From NCBI RefSeq assembly GCF_007680605.1, contig NZ_VEIO01000008.1, positions 152,302 through 216,301 on the forward strand: a DNA stretch of 64,000 bases. Reading direction: 5' to 3'. The notes below the pieces were generated by a model. That model saw nothing but the letters and a program-made list of their open reading frames with translations. It ran no database searches and was not told the DNA's origin. Made by a program: the position numbers and the translations under genes. Positions within the stretch are counted from its first letter, which is position 1, and each line of letters opens with the position of its first letter. Source of the stretch: Paenibacillus xylanexedens (GTDB lineage: Bacteria > Bacillota > Bacilli > Paenibacillales > Paenibacillaceae). Positions 51,436 through 59,980 of the stretch are shown piece after piece.

Positions 51436-52625
51436 CCGAAAAACCGTCCTTTCCTCAGGACCAGCGGAATACCTCCGATGATAAACAAATAGCGCATATC
51501 TACTAATTTTTTTAATTGTGCTGCCTTCCAACCTTTGTATTTCTTATCCCCAACGACAGCAATTGCTTCCCCTTTACCCAAAGAGGCAACGGTACCTTTG
51601 CTGGTGAATTCAAAAGGCTGAGGCTGCTTGTTGCGAATGGCTGCGACTATATTTTTTGCACAGTTCACACCTTGCTGCATGGCAATCTGTGCTGTTGGCG
51701 GATAGGGTCTGCCCTCCTTGTTAAATACAAGGGAGTTGTCCCCGATCACATACACATGTTCGTGCCCAGGAGCACGCAAATACTCATCTACCTTCACACG
51801 ACCACGCATCACTTCAAGCCCTGCCTGTTCAAGTAAGGAATTCCCCCGAATGCCTCCTGTCCATACAACTGTGGCTGCGTCAATTTTCTCGCCTTCACCA
51901 ACAATTACTCCATCAGGAAGACATTGCTTGATGGGAACACCAATTTTAAACGTAACACCTTTTTTCTTCAGTACGTTCATCGCATGATCTACAAGTTCCG
52001 GATCAAATCCCGGTAATGCCGAAGGTGCAGCTTCAACATTATAGATGTGCACATGCTTCGGGTCCACGTCAAATTCTTTGCACAGCTGCGGGATACGGTC
52101 AGCAAGTTCTGCGACAAATTCTACGCCGCTAAAACCTGCTCCCCCTACAACGAACCGAATACGGTTTCGTTTATTGTCGTTTTTGTACATTGCGAATTGA
52201 TATTCGATATGTTCCCGAATCAGCCTCACCGAGTTGATGCTGCGAATGGTCATCGCGTGTTCCAACATACCCGGTATGCCAAAAGTTTCCGGCTCTCCGC
52301 CTAGTCCAATAATCAGGTAATCATAGGACAACGTTCCATCCTCCAGAATGACTTTACGATCCTGAAGCCTTATCTCCTTCACGGATGATTTTACCAGATC
52401 AATCTTGAATTCATCGATCAGTTTGGAAATAGAAACTCTCGCATGCTCTATTTTATCCGTGCCGGCTGCCGGCATATGTAGATGGGTGGTAATATAGTGA
52501 TAATCATGCCGATTCACCAATGTGACGTCAGCTTCATTATAGTTGAGTTCCTTCTGCAGCCGCTGCGCTGTCAGAATTCCGCCATATCCCGCTCCGAGAA
52601 TGACGATTTTGGGAATGCTGCTCAT
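51432..52625 (-). CDS. Type II NADH dehydrogenase (NDH-2)
   Basis: A 397-residue flavoprotein that oxidises NADH and reduces menaquinone without pumping protons. The FAD fold is KIVILGAGYGGILTAQRL, the NADH fold is RFVVGGAGFSGVEFVAEL, and VYVIGDNSLVF plus PPTAQIAMQQG are the conserved second FAD contacts and quinone-side helix. It resembles Bacillus YumB/YutJ/Ndh; which paralogue is uncertain. There is no membrane-spanning segment, so attachment is peripheral via the C-terminal helices (YLFIIGGIPLVL). The gene is preceded by a Rex-like operator in its promoter. Confidence 0.93.
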   Translation of the reverse strand: MSSIPKIVILGAGYGGILTAQRLQKELNYNEADVTLVNRHDYHYITTHLHMPAAGTDKIEHARVSISKLIDEFKIDLVKSSVKEIRLQDRKVILEDGTLSYDYLIIGLGGEPETFGIPGMLEHAMTIRSINSVRLIREHIEYQFAMYKNDNKRNRIRFVVGGAGFSGVEFVAELADRIPQLCKEFDVDPKHVHIYNVEAAPSALPGFDPELVDHAMNVLKKKGVTFKIGVPIKQCLPDGVIVGEGEKIDAATVVWTGGIRGNSLLEQAGLEVMRGRVKVDEYLRAPGHEHVYVIGDNSLVFNKEGRPYPPTAQIAMQQGVNCAKNIVAAIRNKQPQPFEFTSKGTVASLGKGEAIAVVGDKKYKGWKAAQLKKLVDMRYLFIIGGIPLVLRKGRFFG

Positions 52626-52780
52626 ATCTGTACTCCTTCCGGTTTCGCTCGCATCCTTCCTGATATTAAGGTGGAATGCAAAATGCTCTTACTTACAAAT
52701 ATTGCTCAGGTCTTATCCAATATGACGACAAATGTAAAATTTGTGAGTGTATATTAACTTCTGTACGTATAATATCGACG

Positions 52781-52805
52781 ATTATAGTTGTGAAATTAAC
52801 CACAA
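52781..52805 (-). promoter_or_regulatory. NADH dehydrogenase promoter with Rex-like operator
   Basis: Minus-strand TATAAT (52786-52781) lies beside ttgtgaaattaaccacaa (52788-52805), which matches the Rex operator TTGTGAAnnnnTTCACAA at 12 of 14 defined positions. Rex represses NADH oxidation genes when NADH is low, and ndh is a known Rex target in Bacillus. The site fills the spacer between -10 and -35, where a repressor would block polymerase. Confidence 0.6.
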
Positions 52806-52818
52806 GTTTCCACAAAAC

Positions 52819-52938
52819 GAGGTTATTTCTTAACCTGAGGTTATGACTCTAATTTTGACAAAAAAACACATAGTACAGGTCAAGGATATCTGTATTTCTC
52901 GTAAAGATCAAGGTTTTTTTTGTTATTTTTCATAACCT
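52819..52938. promoter_or_regulatory. Cluster of AGGTTAT words between ndh and yumC
   Basis: GAGGTTAT occurs at 52819-52826 and 52837-52844, 18 bases apart. TAACCT at 52831-52836 makes a palindrome with the first, and an inverted copy cataacct lies at 52931-52938. This pattern suggests a dimeric regulator of unknown identity acting on one or both divergent genes. Confidence 0.4.
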
Positions 52939-53009
52939 TTCATTTCCAATTTCATCCTATTCTCACCAGAACTTCATCATTTATTTTCAGATTAGTGATC
53001 CCGCTAACT

Positions 53010-53037
53010 TTGCAACCCAGATTACACCGTTTATAAT
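53010..53037 (+). promoter_or_regulatory. yumC promoter
   Basis: TTGCAA (53010-53015) and TATAAT (53032-53037) are separated by 16 bases, close to the vegetative sigma consensus. Transcription would start about 92 bases before the TTG start codon. Confidence 0.6.
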
Positions 53038-53135
53038 AAGAAAGACAGTTTGGCAACAATGCAGATGATGTGACATAATTTGCGAAAATAATCACTGTTC
53101 TCTACCTATTAAAATAAGAAAGGTGTTGTTGATTT

Positions 53136-54137
53136 TTGACTGCACAGACGTCCGGTCATGAAATGACCGATTTACTTATTATCGGCGGGGGTCCTGCGGG
53201 CCTGTTCGCTGCATTTTATGGAGGTATGCGTCAGGCTTCCGTTACACTGGTTGAAAGCATGCCACAGCTTGGCGGACAGCTGGCTGCCCTCTACCCGGAA
53301 AAATACATTTATGATGTAGCCGGTTTTCCAAAGGTTACTGCTCAAGAACTGGTAAATAACCTGATCGAGCAGATGAGCCACTTTAACCCGAACATTCGCT
53401 TGGAAGAGAAAGTGGTATCGGTAGAGAAAAAAGAAGAACAGCATTTCGTCGTAAAGACAGATGAGAATGAATATCACGCCAAAGCGGTTATCATCACGGC
53501 TGGTGTTGGTGCATTTGAACCTCGTCGCCTTGAACTTGAAGGTGCAGCGAAGTTTGAGAAAACCAACCTGCATTACTTCATCAGTGATTTAAACGCTTTT
53601 GCGGGTAAAAAAGTTTTGATTAGCGGTGGGGGAGATTCTGCTGTAGACTGGGCTCTTATGCTTGAGCCAATTGCTGAACAGGTTACTCTGATACACCGCC
53701 GGGACAAATTCCGTGCACATGAGCACAGTGTGGAAAACCTGATGAACTCCAAAGTTAACGTTGTAACACCGACTGAAATTACGGAACTTCACGGAGATGA
53801 CACCATTACCAAAGTTACTCTTGCTCATGTTAAGACGAAAGAAACACAGGAAATTGAAGTGGATGATGTCATTGTTAACTTTGGTTTCGTATCCTCCCTC
53901 GGTCCAATAGCTGAGTGGGGTATCGAAATTGACAGCAATTCCATCGTTGTCGACTCCCGCATGGAAACATCTATTCCGGGTATTTTTGCTGCCGGCGATA
54001 TTACGACGTATCCAGGCAAGCTGAAACTGATTGCTGTTGGCTTCGGTGAAGCTCCGACTGCAGTGAACAATGCGAAAGTGTACTTCGATCCGGATGCCAA
54101 ATTGTCTCCTGGACACAGCAGTAATATGAAACGCTAA
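53136..54137 (+). CDS. yumC: Ferredoxin/flavodoxin--NADP reductase (YumC type)
   Basis: A 333-residue thioredoxin-reductase-like FNR, which in Bacillus is the essential YumC and transfers electrons between NADPH and ferredoxin or flavodoxin. DLLIIGGGPAGLFAAFYGGMRQASVTLVE is the FAD fold, VLISGGGDSAVDWALMLE the NADP fold and GIFAAGDITTYPGKLKLIAVGFGEAPTAVNNA the closing FAD site. There is no CxxC, which separates it from thioredoxin reductase. The start is TTG at 53136 with AAAGGTG upstream; an ATG nine codons later lacks a site. It is divergent from NDH-2, as in the Bacillus yum region. Confidence 0.94.
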   Translation: MTAQTSGHEMTDLLIIGGGPAGLFAAFYGGMRQASVTLVESMPQLGGQLAALYPEKYIYDVAGFPKVTAQELVNNLIEQMSHFNPNIRLEEKVVSVEKKEEQHFVVKTDENEYHAKAVIITAGVGAFEPRRLELEGAAKFEKTNLHYFISDLNAFAGKKVLISGGGDSAVDWALMLEPIAEQVTLIHRRDKFRAHEHSVENLMNSKVNVVTPTEITELHGDDTITKVTLAHVKTKETQEIEVDDVIVNFGFVSSLGPIAEWGIEIDSNSIVVDSRMETSIPGIFAAGDITTYPGKLKLIAVGFGEAPTAVNNAKVYFDPDAKLSPGHSSNMKR

Positions 54138-54167
54138 TTCGAAGAAATCACATATAATGGTACAAAA

Positions 54168-54215
54168 AAGGGTATCTTACTCCTGAGCAATCTCATGATC
54201 AGGAGGGATACCCTT
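54168..54215 (+). promoter_or_regulatory. Hairpin that buries the ribosome binding site of the next gene
   Basis: Arms aagggtatc (54168-54176) with gatacccttg-side bases (54207-54215), plus ctcctga (54180-54186) with tcaggag (54199-54205), form a 16-pair stem. The right arm contains the AGGAGGG site and reaches the TTG start codon of the zinc-ribbon gene at 54214. No T-run follows, so it is not a normal terminator of yumC. Confidence 0.7.
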
Positions 54216-54465
54216 GTCTTATATATGCCCGCTGTGTAACGGTCTGGTTGTACCGGAGCAGGCTTGTCCCCACTGCCTTCAGGGACTGTCAGAATGCGGC
54301 AAATTAGACGACTACACCGGACCATACAGCCCCTACGAACTTCAAGCTTCCTCTGACATGGCAGACGAAACCGAGAGCGTTTGCAATCACTTGATGTATT
54401 GTCACCATTGTCAGACAAGTATGCTACTGCCTGTCTCTTTATGGGACTTGTCCGGAAACCTGTAA
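54214..54465 (+). CDS. Small zinc-ribbon-like protein
   Basis: An 83-residue protein with two CxxC pairs near the N-terminus (YICPLCNGL and ACPHCLQGL), a Tyr/Pro/Glu-rich middle (DDYTGPYSPYEL) and a second Cys/His group at the end (VCNHLMYCHHC). This is enough to bind one or two zinc ions. I do not recognise a named family. The start is TTG with AGGAGGG six bases upstream, but the site lies inside a strong hairpin, so translation may be regulated. It follows yumC by 76 bases on the same strand and faces sda. Confidence 0.65.
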   Translation: MSYICPLCNGLVVPEQACPHCLQGLSECGKLDDYTGPYSPYELQASSDMADETESVCNHLMYCHHCQTSMLLPVSLWDLSGNL

Positions 54466-54486
54466 CATTGCCTGCAATGAGGATCT

Positions 54487-54630
54487 CTAGTGAAGTATGG
54501 CAGATACGTCAGTACCCAGTTTGCGCTTATGGATTTCTGCCAATAGCAGCGCGATGAAATCTCTCTCGAGCTCCAATTCGATCGCTTTATGGTAGGAATC
54601 CAACAACATCTCATCGGATAACATAGCCAT
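54487..54630 (-). CDS. sda: Sporulation histidine kinase inhibitor Sda
   Basis: The 47-residue product MAMLSDEMLLDSYHKAIELE... matches Bacillus Sda (pattern LSDExLxxSYxKAxExxLxRDFIxLxxxEIxxRxLG). It forms the helical hairpin that binds the dimerisation domain of KinA-type kinases and stops them phosphorylating Spo0F. It links replication status to entry into sporulation. Start ATG 54630 follows GGCGGGA; ATG 54624 is possible. Upstream lie several DnaA boxes, in line with the known activation of sda by DnaA in Bacillus. Confidence 0.9.
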   Translation of the reverse strand: MAMLSDEMLLDSYHKAIELELERDFIALLLAEIHKRKLGTDVSAILH

Positions 54631-54705
54631 TTCCCGCCACAACCTTTCCTTTATTTTCCTCAAAACTATCATATCAGAGATCGAACAAGAGAACAAGCGT
54701 TCTTG

Positions 54706-54806
54706 TTATCCACAACAATATGTGGAAATCCTGTGTATAGTTTGTTGATAATTGGAAAAAACATAGAATATATATCAGTGGATAATGTGGACATTAATTA
54801 TACACA
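54706..54806. promoter_or_regulatory. Cluster of five DnaA boxes upstream of sda
   Basis: Perfect boxes TTATCCACA (54706-54714) and TTATACACA (54798-54806) flank three near matches: tgtggaaat (54721-54729), tgtgtatag (54732-54740) and agtggataa (54777-54785, one mismatch on the other strand). All lie within 180 bases upstream of the sda start. In B. subtilis DnaA activates sda directly through such sites. Confidence 0.8.
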
Positions 54807-54986
54807 GGATGGAAAGCATCTCTATAAAATTCGAGATTAAAAGAAAATTTAGAGCAATTTTCATAGTTTCCATAGACGCTCCGAATGTATTACCCAAAAC
54901 TTAAAATTTTCAAACGCTTTTCAACCAATTTCTCTTGTATATACTATCGGTTTTTCTTCCGTTTTCTTTAGCGTTTCCAGTAATTT

Positions 54987-55646
54987 TCATTGAGGTCTGG
55001 TATTCACTTCCAAAATCCATATTCTGCCGGATTGATCCAATCCATAATCGAATCCCAGCTGACCTATGCCAGGAAACTGACTTTCCATGATATGTGTGCA
55101 AGTTAATGTTAATGAACGCATCTCCTGCCGTTTGTATCGATTAGCGATGTGAGGCAGCGATAAGGCGAGGGCTCTTTTGCCCGACAGCATCGTCCCCCCC
55201 TTGCTCAGATTCGTTACACACAGACCTGGACGGGCAAGTCTCCCAACCAAAGAACGAAATACCCAGCCCTGTCCCGTCTTCACTACCTTAACTCTGTAAT
55301 CCACAGGTCTTCCATGAATGGTGGCGAGATGAATTCCTTGTTGAATGATATATCTTCGCTTGGCCTTTACCCGTACAAGGGAGCGATACATCTTAGTAAA
55401 GCTTGCAAAAGATCGAGTAACTTTCATATGTGTATATCTAAAAGCTCCACCGCTGCTGGATACTCGGATTACGCCGTACCCTCCGCCGCCAACAACGGGT
55501 TTAATATATACCATTCCGTAACGTTGTAGCATGTACATCAGGTTGCCTGAATTAAACACTTTTGTTTGCGGGATATGAGCAGCAGCTACCGGATATTTCA
55601 TCAGTGCAGCAGTCTTCCGCCATTTGCTTGCTAACTGTCTCGACAT
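54987..55646 (-). CDS. YheC/YheD-like ATP-grasp protein, short form
   Basis: A 219-residue ATP-grasp protein covering only the catalytic half of the YheC/YheD family: MVYIKPVVGGGGYGVIRV is the glycine-rich ATP loop, YIIQQGIHLATIHGRPVDYRV the central part and IWILEVNTRPQ the metal-binding end. The frame stops at once after that motif, which fits short family members but could also be a truncation. ATG 55646 follows GAGAGGAG. The long relative is at 14677-15807. Spore-coat association is known for the family; the reaction is not. Confidence 0.82.
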   Translation of the reverse strand: MSRQLASKWRKTAALMKYPVAAAHIPQTKVFNSGNLMYMLQRYGMVYIKPVVGGGGYGVIRVSSSGGAFRYTHMKVTRSFASFTKMYRSLVRVKAKRRYIIQQGIHLATIHGRPVDYRVKVVKTGQGWVFRSLVGRLARPGLCVTNLSKGGTMLSGKRALALSLPHIANRYKRQEMRSLTLTCTHIMESQFPGIGQLGFDYGLDQSGRIWILEVNTRPQ

Positions 55647-55882
55647 AGGTTGATCTCCTCTCTCCAAACCATGATCCTTCTTTATACATACTCACCCCGA
55701 GGATGGTTTTCTTGGATGATTGTCCAAGGCAAAGGCCCCTTTTCTGTGGAACATGTCCTGCTATGCTGAGCGGATTCCAGGGCAAACGCCGGTTTACTTT
55801 TCAAACGGTTCAATCTGTCGTATGCTACTAAAGAATGACTTGTTTTGGCTAAAAATGAGGATCTAAGGAGCGTTCAAAAGAC

Positions 55883-56137
55883 ATGGAAGCATTTTTCAAA
55901 TCACTTTATGGCGTGGCCTATTTCGCAATGTCCGTTGTATTGGTCGCGGTAACGGTACTTCTCTTCGTGATCGGTATTCGACTGTTTATCAAAAAACGTA
56001 ATCGCGGCTTTGCCGTAAGTTGTATTTTATTTGCCTGTTTCATCGTCTTTATCATCGTTGTGATGTTCACCACGCCCTTCTCTGCCACGCCTCCAGGCTC
56101 ACCGGAAGCCCTGGCTGCCCTGTTGCATTACGGGTAA
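55883..56137 (+). CDS. Small two-helix membrane protein
   Basis: An 84-residue protein with two hydrophobic helices (AYFAMSVVLVAVTVLLFVIGI and VSCILFACFIVFIIVVMF) joined by a basic loop KKRNRG, which should face the cytoplasm, and a Pro-rich outer tail. No family recognised. It lies 25 bases upstream of ppx and may be co-transcribed with it. An AAGGAG site precedes the ATG at 15 bases, which is loose. Confidence 0.6.
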   Translation: MEAFFKSLYGVAYFAMSVVLVAVTVLLFVIGIRLFIKKRNRGFAVSCILFACFIVFIIVVMFTTPFSATPPGSPEALAALLHYG

Positions 56138-56162
56138 CTGATCTTTGTAGAAGGAGATGCTT

Positions 56163-57692
56163 ATGACACGAAATAATAAAACACTTGGAATCGTTGATAT
56201 TGGCTCAAACTCCATTCGTCTAGTGATCTATGAGGTGAGTGTAGATGGAGCGTACCGAATTATTCATGAAGACAAATACGCTGCCCGGCTAAGCGGGGTT
56301 GTGGAATCGGATGGCAGTATCCTAAAACCATCCTTATCCACTGCCATAACCGTCCTGCGTCAATTCAAAGCCACCTGTGATGCTTATCAGACTGAGTTAA
56401 TTCGGGCGGCAGCAACTGCCGCAGTTCGCAATTCGACCAACGCGGCGCAAGTTATTGCATGGCTGGAAAGCGAGACTGGACTTACAATTGAATGTGTCTC
56501 GGGAGATCGTGAGGCCTATTACGGATTCCTTGGTGTGATACAGTCGATTGACCTGACCGACGGTTTTGTCGTTGACATTGGGGGCGGCAGCACGGAGATC
56601 ACCGTATTCCGCAATCGCGAAAGATTGCACAGTGTCTCGCTGCCAATCGGTGCCGTGAATTCACATGCCCGTTATGGAGGCGAGGATCAATGGACCGAGG
56701 CCAATGAACAATCCCTTTGCAATGAAGTTATTGAAGCATTAAAGGGACAGACTTGGACTCAGGAACATCCCGGTTTGCCACTCATCGGACTGGGCGGTAC
56801 AATGCGTACACTCGCAAAAGTAGAACAAAAGCGTACGCAATATTCTTTGCCGGTAACGCATCATTATGAAATTGGAGAGGAAGCGATGGAAAATATCGCC
56901 CTTTCTTTGCCCTACCTTACTTCCGCTCAACGAAAAAAGGTACCGGGTCTTGCTAAGGATCGAGCTGACATCATCGTACCGGGCGTATTGATTCTGCGTA
57001 CCGTCTTCCGCATCATCCAGGGGGATCGTTATGTGGTAAGCGGAGCAGGACTTCGCGACGGACTTCTGAGGGACTATCTCGCTGCTGGTCAGCCTTCCGC
57101 ACCTGATGCATTAAAGGATAGCATCCGTAATTTCCTTTATTACGGCCCACAGATTCCGGAGAAACGCCTGAACCGGATTCATCAGGATACGGTTACCTTA
57201 TACACTGCCTTGCAAGAGGCTACGCCTGATGCCTCTGATGAGCGAATTTTGTACGCATCCTCTATGCTTCATATGGCTGGCAAACAAATTAACTATTTCC
57301 GGTACACGCAACACTCGGCATACTGGATTATGAATGCAAGCATTTACGGTCTGTCCCACAGGGAAACCATTTTAAGTGCCATTGCAGCCGACTATCATCC
57401 GAAAAAAAGAACGCCTCAACTGCTGCAGAAGCATGAGGACATTCTGAAAGATTCGGATACTCAGCATGCTCACCGCATCGGCTCGTTACTACGTGTAGTC
57501 GAAGCGATCCATCGTGCAGAAAGTATCCTTGCTATTCATGCAATAAAAGAAAAAGACTCGCTGCAGGTCACGTTAACCTGTACAGACGAGCCTTTACTGG
57601 AACTGAACGGCCTCGAAGATGCCGTCAAAGATTTGCAAGAATCCTGGGGAGTTACGTTAAAACACTCCACCCAGCGGGCTTCCAAGGGATAA
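56163..57692 (+). CDS. ppx: Exopolyphosphatase (Ppx/GppA family)
   Basis: A 509-residue enzyme that removes phosphate from the ends of polyphosphate, or from pppGpp. The two acetate-kinase-fold phosphate loops are GIVDIGSNSIRLVIYE and VVDIGGGSTEITVF, with catalytic Glu in the region between (AATAAVRNSTN...) and an HD-like C-terminal domain (MLHMAGKQINYF). ATG 56163 is chosen since AGAAGGAG is six bases upstream; ATG 56157 touches the site. The last 41 bases overlap ppk on the opposite strand. Confidence 0.93.
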   Translation: MTRNNKTLGIVDIGSNSIRLVIYEVSVDGAYRIIHEDKYAARLSGVVESDGSILKPSLSTAITVLRQFKATCDAYQTELIRAAATAAVRNSTNAAQVIAWLESETGLTIECVSGDREAYYGFLGVIQSIDLTDGFVVDIGGGSTEITVFRNRERLHSVSLPIGAVNSHARYGGEDQWTEANEQSLCNEVIEALKGQTWTQEHPGLPLIGLGGTMRTLAKVEQKRTQYSLPVTHHYEIGEEAMENIALSLPYLTSAQRKKVPGLAKDRADIIVPGVLILRTVFRIIQGDRYVVSGAGLRDGLLRDYLAAGQPSAPDALKDSIRNFLYYGPQIPEKRLNRIHQDTVTLYTALQEATPDASDERILYASSMLHMAGKQINYFRYTQHSAYWIMNASIYGLSHRETILSAIAADYHPKKRTPQLLQKHEDILKDSDTQHAHRIGSLLRVVEAIHRAESILAIHAIKEKDSLQVTLTCTDEPLLELNGLEDAVKDLQESWGVTLKHSTQRASKG

Positions 57693-59733
57693 TGCCCATG
57701 GCCTCCGTCTGACTTCTCAGCGGGGGCTTTTGATTTTTTACAAACACATAATTGCCGTTTGGCATAAGCTCTCTCGCCTTCACATTGTCGTTCAGAGACA
57801 GATTGAGGATATCGACCAGCATCTTTTTCAACGAAGGATCAAATACAGGACACATCAGCTCAATCCGCCGATTCAAGTTCCGTGACATCCAATCCGCGCT
57901 GGAAATGAAAACATCGGGGTTACCGTCATTTTCGAAATAAAACAACCGGGAATGTTCAAGAAAACGGTCTACAATACTAATAACACGAATGTTCTCGCTC
58001 AGCCCTTCTACACCTGGACGTAAGCAACATACGCCGCGGACAATCAGGTCAATCTGCACCCCTGCCTGCGAAGCCACATATAATTGATCTATCATTTCCT
58101 GATGTGATAAAGAGTTGATCTTGGCAATGATTCGGGAACGTTTGCCTTTTAATGCATGCTCTGTCTCTCGGCGAATCAATGTGAACAACTCGTCCTTCAT
58201 GCCATCTGGCGCAACACGGAATGCTTGCAGTGCCTTGGGGCCGGAATAACCGGTAATTTCATTAAACAGTTCGGATGCATCCTCACCGATGATCGGGTTA
58301 GAGGTGAACAAACCGACATCCGTATAGACTTTGGCCGTGCTTTCGTTGTAGTTCCCCGTACCAACGTGAACATATCGCCGCAGCCCTTGCTGCTCCCGGC
58401 GTACAACGAGAATGATTTTTGCATGTGTTTTCAGGCCGACCAAACCATAAACGACATGGCATCCTGCCTTTTCCAGCTTCCGAGCCCATGCAATATTCCG
58501 TTCCTCATCAAACCTGGCTTTCAGTTCCACAACAACGGTAACCTGCTTCCCGCTCTCTGCAGCGAGCGCAAGCGCTGGAATAAGGCGTGAGTCACCATTT
58601 ACCCGGTAAAGTGTCATTTTGATCGCCAGAACCTGCGGATCTTCTGAAGCTTCCAGTATAAAATCTGTCACTGGTTCAAACGATTCATACGGATGGTGAA
58701 CCAGCACATCCTGTCTCCGAAGCAGCTCAAAATGACTTTCTCTCGGCAGGAACTCAGGCGGATATACAGGTTGTACAGAACCATATTTGAGATGAGAGAA
58801 ACCTTCGAGGCTATCTACAAATCCGGCTAAAAAGCTGAGATCCAGCGGCCCATCAATTTCAAATATCGGGTCCTGAATTTCAAACTCCTCTTGCAACTCC
58901 TGTAGCGCGTCACTACGGAAATCCTTGCACACTTCCAGCCTGACAGGGGCTCCGCGACGCCTGCGGCGCAACTCTTTTTCAATGGCCTCCAGCAAGTCTT
59001 CCGCTTCTTCTTCATTAATGGAGAGATCTGCGTTTCGAGTTACCCGGAACTCCTGCACAGCCAGCGATACATATCCGCTGAACAAGGTGTGCACATGCTG
59101 TTTAATCAAGTCTTCGATCAAAATGAAACTTTTTTTCTTACTATTAGCCCTTAGGGGAACCTTAACAATGCGAGGAAGATTGGAAGGTACCTGCACGATC
59201 GCCATAAACGGCTCGCCATCCTGCTCGTCTTCTTTTTGCAACATTACGGACAAATAAACGGACTTGTTGTGCACCAGCGGAAAAGGCCGGCTCTGGTCGA
59301 TAGCCATCGGCGTAAGCACCGGAAAAATAATGTCATGATAATATTGATCCATTGCCCGTTGCTGTGTCACATTAAGATCCACATACTCCTGGATGTGCAC
59401 ACCCTTCTTGGCGAGAAGACGAATGAGCTCACGGTACGTTTTATATTGCTCCGCGACCATGGCCCCGGTTCGTTTAATGAGTCTGCGGTATAGCCCCGAA
59501 GGGGTATAACCTGTGAAGTCTTTTTGCGTAAATCCAGCCTTGATTTTCTCCTTGGTCTCTGCGAGCCTGACACTGACAAACTCATCCAGATTGCTGGCAA
59601 CGATGCCAAGAAACCTCATCCGCTCCAGCATAGGCGTTGTCGCGTCCTGTGCCTCTTGAAGCACACGCCGATTAAATTCAACCCAACTCAAATCACGATT
59701 AACATAGTTGCCTGTTTTGAGATCTTTATGCAT
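57652..59733 (-). CDS. ppk: Polyphosphate kinase
   Basis: A 693-residue Ppk1, which builds polyphosphate from ATP. NRDLSWVEFNRRVLQEA opens the N-terminal domain. The phospholipase-D-like active site has the phosphorylated histidine in GLKTHAKIILV and the second histidine in FLEHSRLFYF, with HVGTGNYNE and SSADWMSRNLNRR as further conserved motifs. ATG 59733 follows GGAGG by six bases. It faces ppx, with overlapping 3' ends, so synthesis and breakdown genes are arranged tail to tail. Confidence 0.97.
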   Translation of the reverse strand: MHKDLKTGNYVNRDLSWVEFNRRVLQEAQDATTPMLERMRFLGIVASNLDEFVSVRLAETKEKIKAGFTQKDFTGYTPSGLYRRLIKRTGAMVAEQYKTYRELIRLLAKKGVHIQEYVDLNVTQQRAMDQYYHDIIFPVLTPMAIDQSRPFPLVHNKSVYLSVMLQKEDEQDGEPFMAIVQVPSNLPRIVKVPLRANSKKKSFILIEDLIKQHVHTLFSGYVSLAVQEFRVTRNADLSINEEEAEDLLEAIEKELRRRRRGAPVRLEVCKDFRSDALQELQEEFEIQDPIFEIDGPLDLSFLAGFVDSLEGFSHLKYGSVQPVYPPEFLPRESHFELLRRQDVLVHHPYESFEPVTDFILEASEDPQVLAIKMTLYRVNGDSRLIPALALAAESGKQVTVVVELKARFDEERNIAWARKLEKAGCHVVYGLVGLKTHAKIILVVRREQQGLRRYVHVGTGNYNESTAKVYTDVGLFTSNPIIGEDASELFNEITGYSGPKALQAFRVAPDGMKDELFTLIRRETEHALKGKRSRIIAKINSLSHQEMIDQLYVASQAGVQIDLIVRGVCCLRPGVEGLSENIRVISIVDRFLEHSRLFYFENDGNPDVFISSADWMSRNLNRRIELMCPVFDPSLKKMLVDILNLSLNDNVKARELMPNGNYVFVKNQKPPLRSQTEAMGIIPWKPAGWSVLT

Positions 59734-59825
59734 GTATGGCCTCCGAATGTGATGCATGTTAATTCTTATTCGAACTTCTACTGTAATTGTACTATTCGTA
59801 ATTGGCTCCTAGCGTCATCGGAATG

Positions 59826-59853
59826 TTAACGCAGTGTTAAATTTATGTAAATG
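59826..59853. promoter_or_regulatory. Possible Pho box upstream of ppk
   Basis: TTAACG, TTAAAT and TAAATG recur with an 11-base period (59826, 59837, 59848), like the direct TTAACA-type repeats bound by PhoP in Bacillus. It lies about 95-120 bases upstream of ppk. The words deviate from consensus, so the call is tentative. Confidence 0.35.
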
Positions 59854-59980
59854 ATAACTCATGACCGCAACTTTTTCCATCCCTTTACAAAGCACATTAG
59901 ACAAGGTAAAGTGAACTACAGTGTGATTTGATCGGCTGTCGTTATTATCCCAAATTCACGTTATTTTAAAGGAGTATCTC

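Noticed and set aside
54910..55101. Frame continuing past the stop of the short YheC/YheD gene
   Set aside because: Considered as a frameshifted C-terminus, but the sequence after the stop does not resemble the family and short members end at the same motif.
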